NCBI GenBank assembly: GCA_963807085.1
Contig: CAWEBB010000021.1
Coordinates: 186,001-250,000 of the forward strand
Direction of reading: 5' to 3'
Length of the DNA: 64,000 bases
Source: JACKII01 sp963807085
GTDB lineage: Bacteria > Pseudomonadota > Alphaproteobacteria > Bin95
Below, piece by piece: positions 61,223 to 64,000 of this stretch. The first letter of the stretch is position 1. The number at the start of each line of letters is the position of its first letter. Made by a program: the position numbers and the translations under genes. A model generated the notes under the pieces. The model saw only the letters and a program-made list of their open reading frames with translations, was not told the DNA's origin and did no database searches.

Positions 61223-61410
61223 GCGGGTTAAAACCTCTCAGTACCGCACACGGTTTGGACAAGGGATTTTCACAGCGTGATTTTCCCAGGAACCCGACAC
61301 GAGCATAGATGGGGCAAAAATGGTCGATATCGGTGAAAAAGTCATTGTCAGGTCGACGGCTTCGGGTTCTCCGGTTTATGCTGCCGGCGAGATTCGACCG
61401 GCAGTGCGTT
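61223..61410. other. Gap before the transposase, with a hairpin and a short orphan ORF
   Basis: 188 bases after the CoA-transferase. CTGCCGG (61381-61387) is inverted as CCGGCAG (61398-61404), probably terminal structure of the IS1182-type element. A 44-codon ORF (61320-61454) starting MVDIGEKVIVRSTASGSPVY runs into the antisense transposase. I could not identify it; its first 20 codons could be the start of a gene cut by the insertion. Confidence 0.4.
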
Positions 61411-62523
61411 TCATGCCGCCAGTGCGTTGGTTTGCGATGCAGGTTGGAGCTTAACTAGATGTTTGAGGTTCTGGGCTGTGGCGGTGAGGAGGAATTCTTC
61501 TGCGGCTCCCTTTAAGTCTCGGAGCCTGAGGCGGGTCAATTTCAAGTGTCGCTTCATATGGGCGAACAGCATCTCCACCTTCTTCCGGCGGGCACGTGCC
61601 ACTTGAAAGGCATCGGTCTCGGCCAGTGATCGTGCCAGGTCGCGCGCTTCCTCGTCCAGCAGGCGGATGACGGTTCTGCAGGGCGCATCCGTGCAGGCCG
61701 ATTTGATAGGGCAATCCCGGCAAGCCGACGCCGGTGGTTTGTAACGCTTCACCCGGGTCTCTTGATTGACGCTGCGCAGCTTCAATTCGTGACCTTGCGG
61801 ACAGATGAAACTGTCCGTCTCCGGGTCATAGCTGAAAGCATCGCGGGTGAGCTTTCCGTCGGTCTGCCGCTTGCGGTCAAGCACCGGAATGAACGGCAGA
61901 ATTTCTCGCCCAATGACGGATGCCAAGAACGGTCCTGTGCCGTAACTTTTGTCGGCGGCCAGCCTGTCAGGCTCAAACCCGAGGCGCTCGCTGCTGCGCT
62001 CCAACATCGTCCTGGCGGCGACAATCTCTTGACTGAGGCGCGCAGGCGTCGCCTCGACATCGACGATGATCGCATGCTGGTCGTCGACCAGATAGTTGGT
62101 CTCGTAGCTGAAACGGCCAGGGCCGTCCTTCAGGCTCCAAGCCGCTTGAGGGTCCGTTTCGCTGACATACTTTGGCGGCGGATGTTTTGGCCCATCGGAC
62201 GGAGCATCATGTTCTTGATCCAATTGATCCAGATAGTCCTGAACCGGCCGGGCTATCTCATCCTTGGCTTCCCATATCGCATGGATGTCCGCTGGCGGGG
62301 CACGACGATCACGATTGGCGTCGGCGTGAACCGTACTGCCGTCAACAAGCGCGCCCGCCCCACCAACGAGACCCGTCTCCATGCAGCGGGCGACAACGTA
62401 CGCGAAGACATGCCGCATCACATCGCCATCAGAAAAGCGGCCATGCCGGTTCTTGGAAAAGCTGGAACGGTCCGGCACTCGCCCTTCAAGGCCGAGGCGG
62501 CAAAACCAGCGATAGGCCAAGCT
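61411..62523 (-). pseudogene. IS1182-family transposase, truncated at its 5' end
   Basis: About 371 residues remain. LAYRWFCRLGLEGRVPDRSS (beginning), GGAGALVDGSTVHADANRDR (DDE Asp region), DKSYGTGPFL (second Asp), PFIPVLDRKRQTDG, and a Cys-rich zinc-like CRDCPIKSACTDAPC followed by RRKKVEMLFAHMKRHLKLTR (Glu region) are typical of IS1182/IS5-like DDE transposases. The N-terminal 80-100 residues expected in the family are missing because the IS21-type element begins at about 62524, right where homology stops. It lies on the minus strand and is probably inactive. Confidence 0.85.
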
Positions 62524-62683
62524 TGTCAATCAGCGCTGAACTCTGACCCCCAATCGGCGCGCAATTTTGACCCCTTGTCGGTGAACTGATCGACGGCCCG
62601 TTTCTCCGCGCAGGTGGTGCAGGGAGAGGGGCCTGGCGACGTGCAGTCACCAACGAACGGAGCGGCGCCAGGCCCCTCTTCTG

Positions 62684-63412
62684 TCAGTTCCGGTTGCGAA
62701 TGCGCCAGCTGTCGTTGCCGGTCTCGATGATGTCGCAGTGATGGGTCAGCCGGTCGAGCAACGCCGTTGTCATCTTGGCGTCGCCGAAGATGGTCGGCCA
62801 TTCCGCGAAGGCGAGGTTTGTCGTGACCAGGATCGAGGTTCGCTCGTACAGCCGGCTGATCAGATGAAAGAGGAGCTGACCGCCGGCCTGAGCGAAGGGC
62901 AGATAGCCGAGCTCGTCCAGGATCACCAGATCGACGCGGGTGAGCTGATCGGTGAGCCGCCCGGCGCGCCCTTCGCGGAGTTCGGCCTCCAGCCGGTTGA
63001 CGAGATCGACGGCGCTGAAGAACCGGACGCGGCGTCGGTGATTGACCGCGTTCGCGCCGATCGCGGTGACCAGATGCGATTTGCCGGTCCCGGCGCCGCC
63101 GACGAACACGGCGTTGCGCGTCTCGTCGAGGAAGTCGCCATCGTGGAGGCTGCGCACCAGCGCCTCGTTGACCGGAGTGGCGTCGAACTCGAACTCGGCC
63201 AGGGTCTTCATCACCGGGAATTTTGCGGCACTCATCTGGTAGCGGATCGAGCGGGCGGTCTTCTCCGCCAGTTCCGCCTTCAGCAGATCGCCCAGGATCT
63301 CGACAGCGCCGCGCTGGTGCTGGAGACCGGCGCGCATGATCTCGTCATAGGCGGAGCGCATGCCCGCGAGCTTTAACTCGCGCATCATGTCGATCAATTC
63401 ATGCCGCTCCAC
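62684..63412 (-). CDS. istB: IS21-family helper ATPase IstB
   Basis: A 242-residue AAA+ protein. It opens VERHELIDMMRELKLAGMRS; Walker A VGGAGTGKSHLVTAIGANAV (about 102-121), Walker B DLVILDELGYLPF (about 162-174) and TSILVTTNLAFAEWPTIFGD follow; the ending DIIETGNDSWRIRNRN is typical of IstB. GTG 63412 overlaps the istA stop by 14 bases. A reading extended to 63553 is istA antisense and rejected. IstB assembles the transpososome with IstA. Confidence 0.93.
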   Translation of the reverse strand: MERHELIDMMRELKLAGMRSAYDEIMRAGLQHQRGAVEILGDLLKAELAEKTARSIRYQMSAAKFPVMKTLAEFEFDATPVNEALVRSLHDGDFLDETRNAVFVGGAGTGKSHLVTAIGANAVNHRRRVRFFSAVDLVNRLEAELREGRAGRLTDQLTRVDLVILDELGYLPFAQAGGQLLFHLISRLYERTSILVTTNLAFAEWPTIFGDAKMTTALLDRLTHHCDIIETGNDSWRIRNRN

Positions 63413-64000
63413 GCACGGCCTCCCCGGCGAGCCGATCGTAGCGGGCGCGGTCGGCGAGTGGCTCGTGGCGAAGTCGCAGATGCGCGGGGAGGACAACCGG
63501 CTCCCGGGGCGCCGCCTGCCGGGTCTGACGCGAGAGAATGTTGAGGATCGCATCGGCGCTGCGCAGCCCGGTATTCATCGCTTCGGCGCAGGCTTGCCCG
63601 ACCGTCTCGACGCCATGGTCCCGGGCGGCCAGCAGCAGCGCGACCATCTGTCGGCCGCCATCGTCAAGACCGGACAGTCGCTCCTGCGCTTTGCGCATCG
63701 CGGGCGGCAAAATCAGTTCCTTGAACGGGGCGCCGTTCCTCAGAGCGAACGGGGCGCCGTTCCTCAGAGCGCCAGGTTTGCGTTCAAGAACTGGCACATA
63801 ATGCCAGGGGTCGTAGATCGTCCGGTCACGTCCAAAGACACGGTCATGCTCGCCGACGATCTCGCCGTCTTGCAAGAGCACGATTCTGGTCGCGTAGGCG
63901 CGCAACTGCACCGGACGCCCCGCCGCTGTCGCCGACACGCTGTAGCGGTTGCGGTCGAAGGTCACGAGGCAGGTCTTCGACACCGCGGCCGTAATCTCGT
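63399..64000 (-). CDS. istA: IS21-family transposase IstA, 5' part outside window
   Basis: The C-terminal 200 residues of IstA: SKTCLVTFDRNRYSVSATAA, GRPVQLRAYATRIVLLQDGE, HDRVFGRDRTIYDPWHYVPV and the tail ending AGEAVRGAA. The catalytic DDE core lies beyond the window. A 24-base unit in the middle is tandemly duplicated, giving ALRNGAPFALRNGAPF (bases about 63725-63772), in frame. Stop at 63399 overlaps the istB GTG start. Confidence 0.9.
   Translation of the reverse strand, partial: EITAAVSKTCLVTFDRNRYSVSATAAGRPVQLRAYATRIVLLQDGEIVGEHDRVFGRDRTIYDPWHYVPVLERKPGALRNGAPFALRNGAPFKELILPPAMRKAQERLSGLDDGGRQMVALLLAARDHGVETVGQACAEAMNTGLRSADAILNILSRQTRQAAPREPVVLPAHLRLRHEPLADRARYDRLAGEAVRGAA

Larger units (their letters stand above)
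62524..64000. mobile_element. IS21-family insertion sequence, one end plus istB and partial istA
   Basis: One terminus is visible at about 62524, TGTCAATCAGCGCTGAAC, with two copies of TGACCCC 24 bases apart (62544-62550 and 62568-62574), the repeated terminal structure of IS21 elements. Inside are istB and the 3' part of istA on the minus strand; the other end lies beyond the window. It is inserted next to, and truncates, the IS1182-type transposase, so it arrived later. Confidence 0.85.

Noticed and set aside
1..64000. CRISPR arrays, rRNA and tRNA genes
   Set aside because: No regular short repeats with spacers, and no cloverleaf with a GTTCRANNC arm were seen by eye.

Overview
The window is GC-rich chromosomal DNA from an alphaproteobacterium. 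The clearest marker is the minus-strand block ntrY-ntrX-trkA-(D-amino-acid transaminase)-(HAD phosphatase)-hfq-hflX, whose order is typical of that class. A perfect TTAA-N7-TTAA CtrA-type box, a K+-independent H+-pyrophosphatase, a MidA/NDUFAF7 methyltransferase and a DMSP-lyase-like cupin agree, and suggest a marine or Rhodospirillales-like lineage (inference). I saw no rRNA, tRNA or CRISPR array.

Layout. 1-4.1 kb (minus): branched-chain amino-acid ABC transporter genes (livG, livH, livM running off the left edge) with an acyl-CoA synthetase inside the cluster. 4.4-9.7 kb (plus): an unknown membrane-anchored protein, a nucleoside hydrolase, a frameshifted TPP enzyme, DUF423, an enoyl-CoA hydratase and a PRC-barrel protein. 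9.7-12 kb: a terminator, a decayed enoyl-CoA-hydratase 3' fragment, and a divergent MATE exporter / HxlR regulator pair with two operator-like palindromes between them. 12-21.9 kb (plus): oligopeptidase B, a lectin-like secreted protein, a Tat-exported metallo-hydrolase, comM, an MFS carrier, hppA and an orphan RES-domain protein. 21.9-28.7 kb: glpK, then a compact plus-strand operon (two paralogous MFS carriers, an NTF2-like protein, a GST), a YcaQ-type glycosylase and a convergent cytochrome c. 28.8-31.6 kb (minus): lgt-midA-pgeF. 31.7-33.8 kb: a small-RNA-like element, a thioesterase, and an ArsR regulator with a COG0701 permease. 33.7-38.9 kb: a trypsin-like protease and a dehydrogenase/SDR/luciferase-like oxidoreductase cluster. 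39.3-42.6 kb: a VPLPA-CTERM surface protein and a PrsT-like TPR lipoprotein. 42.7-55.2 kb (minus): trmFO, two frameshifted genes, hflX, hfq, HAD, transaminase, trkA, ntrX, ntrY and an M20 amidohydrolase. 55.6-57.4 kb (minus): upp, rutE and a secreted unknown. 57.7-61.2 kb (plus): an O-methyltransferase-family protein, a DMSP-lyase-like cupin, a thioesterase and an acyl-CoA/acetate CoA-transferase. 61.4-64 kb: a truncated IS1182-type transposase abutted by an IS21-family element that runs off the right edge.

How the parts fit. Most of the window is housekeeping and catabolic. The NtrY/X-TrkA-Hfq-HflX block is global regulation of nitrogen, redox, potassium and RNA. The CtrA box in front of comM suggests that DNA uptake is under the cell-cycle/GTA regulator. 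The 57.7-61.2 kb operon looks like organosulfur or acyl-CoA metabolism. The right end is a transposon landing site.

Caution on quality. Four genes (TPP enzyme, a 3-hydroxyisobutyrate-dehydrogenase-like gene, an inositol monophosphatase gene and ntrY) carry seven apparent single-base insertions in total, five of them within 1.4 kb. This may be assembly or sequencing error as easily as genuine decay. No system wholly new to biology is obvious. The best leads are the small-RNA-like locus at 31.7 kb, the CtrA-comM link, the leaderless ArsR unit and the DMSP-lyase-like operon.
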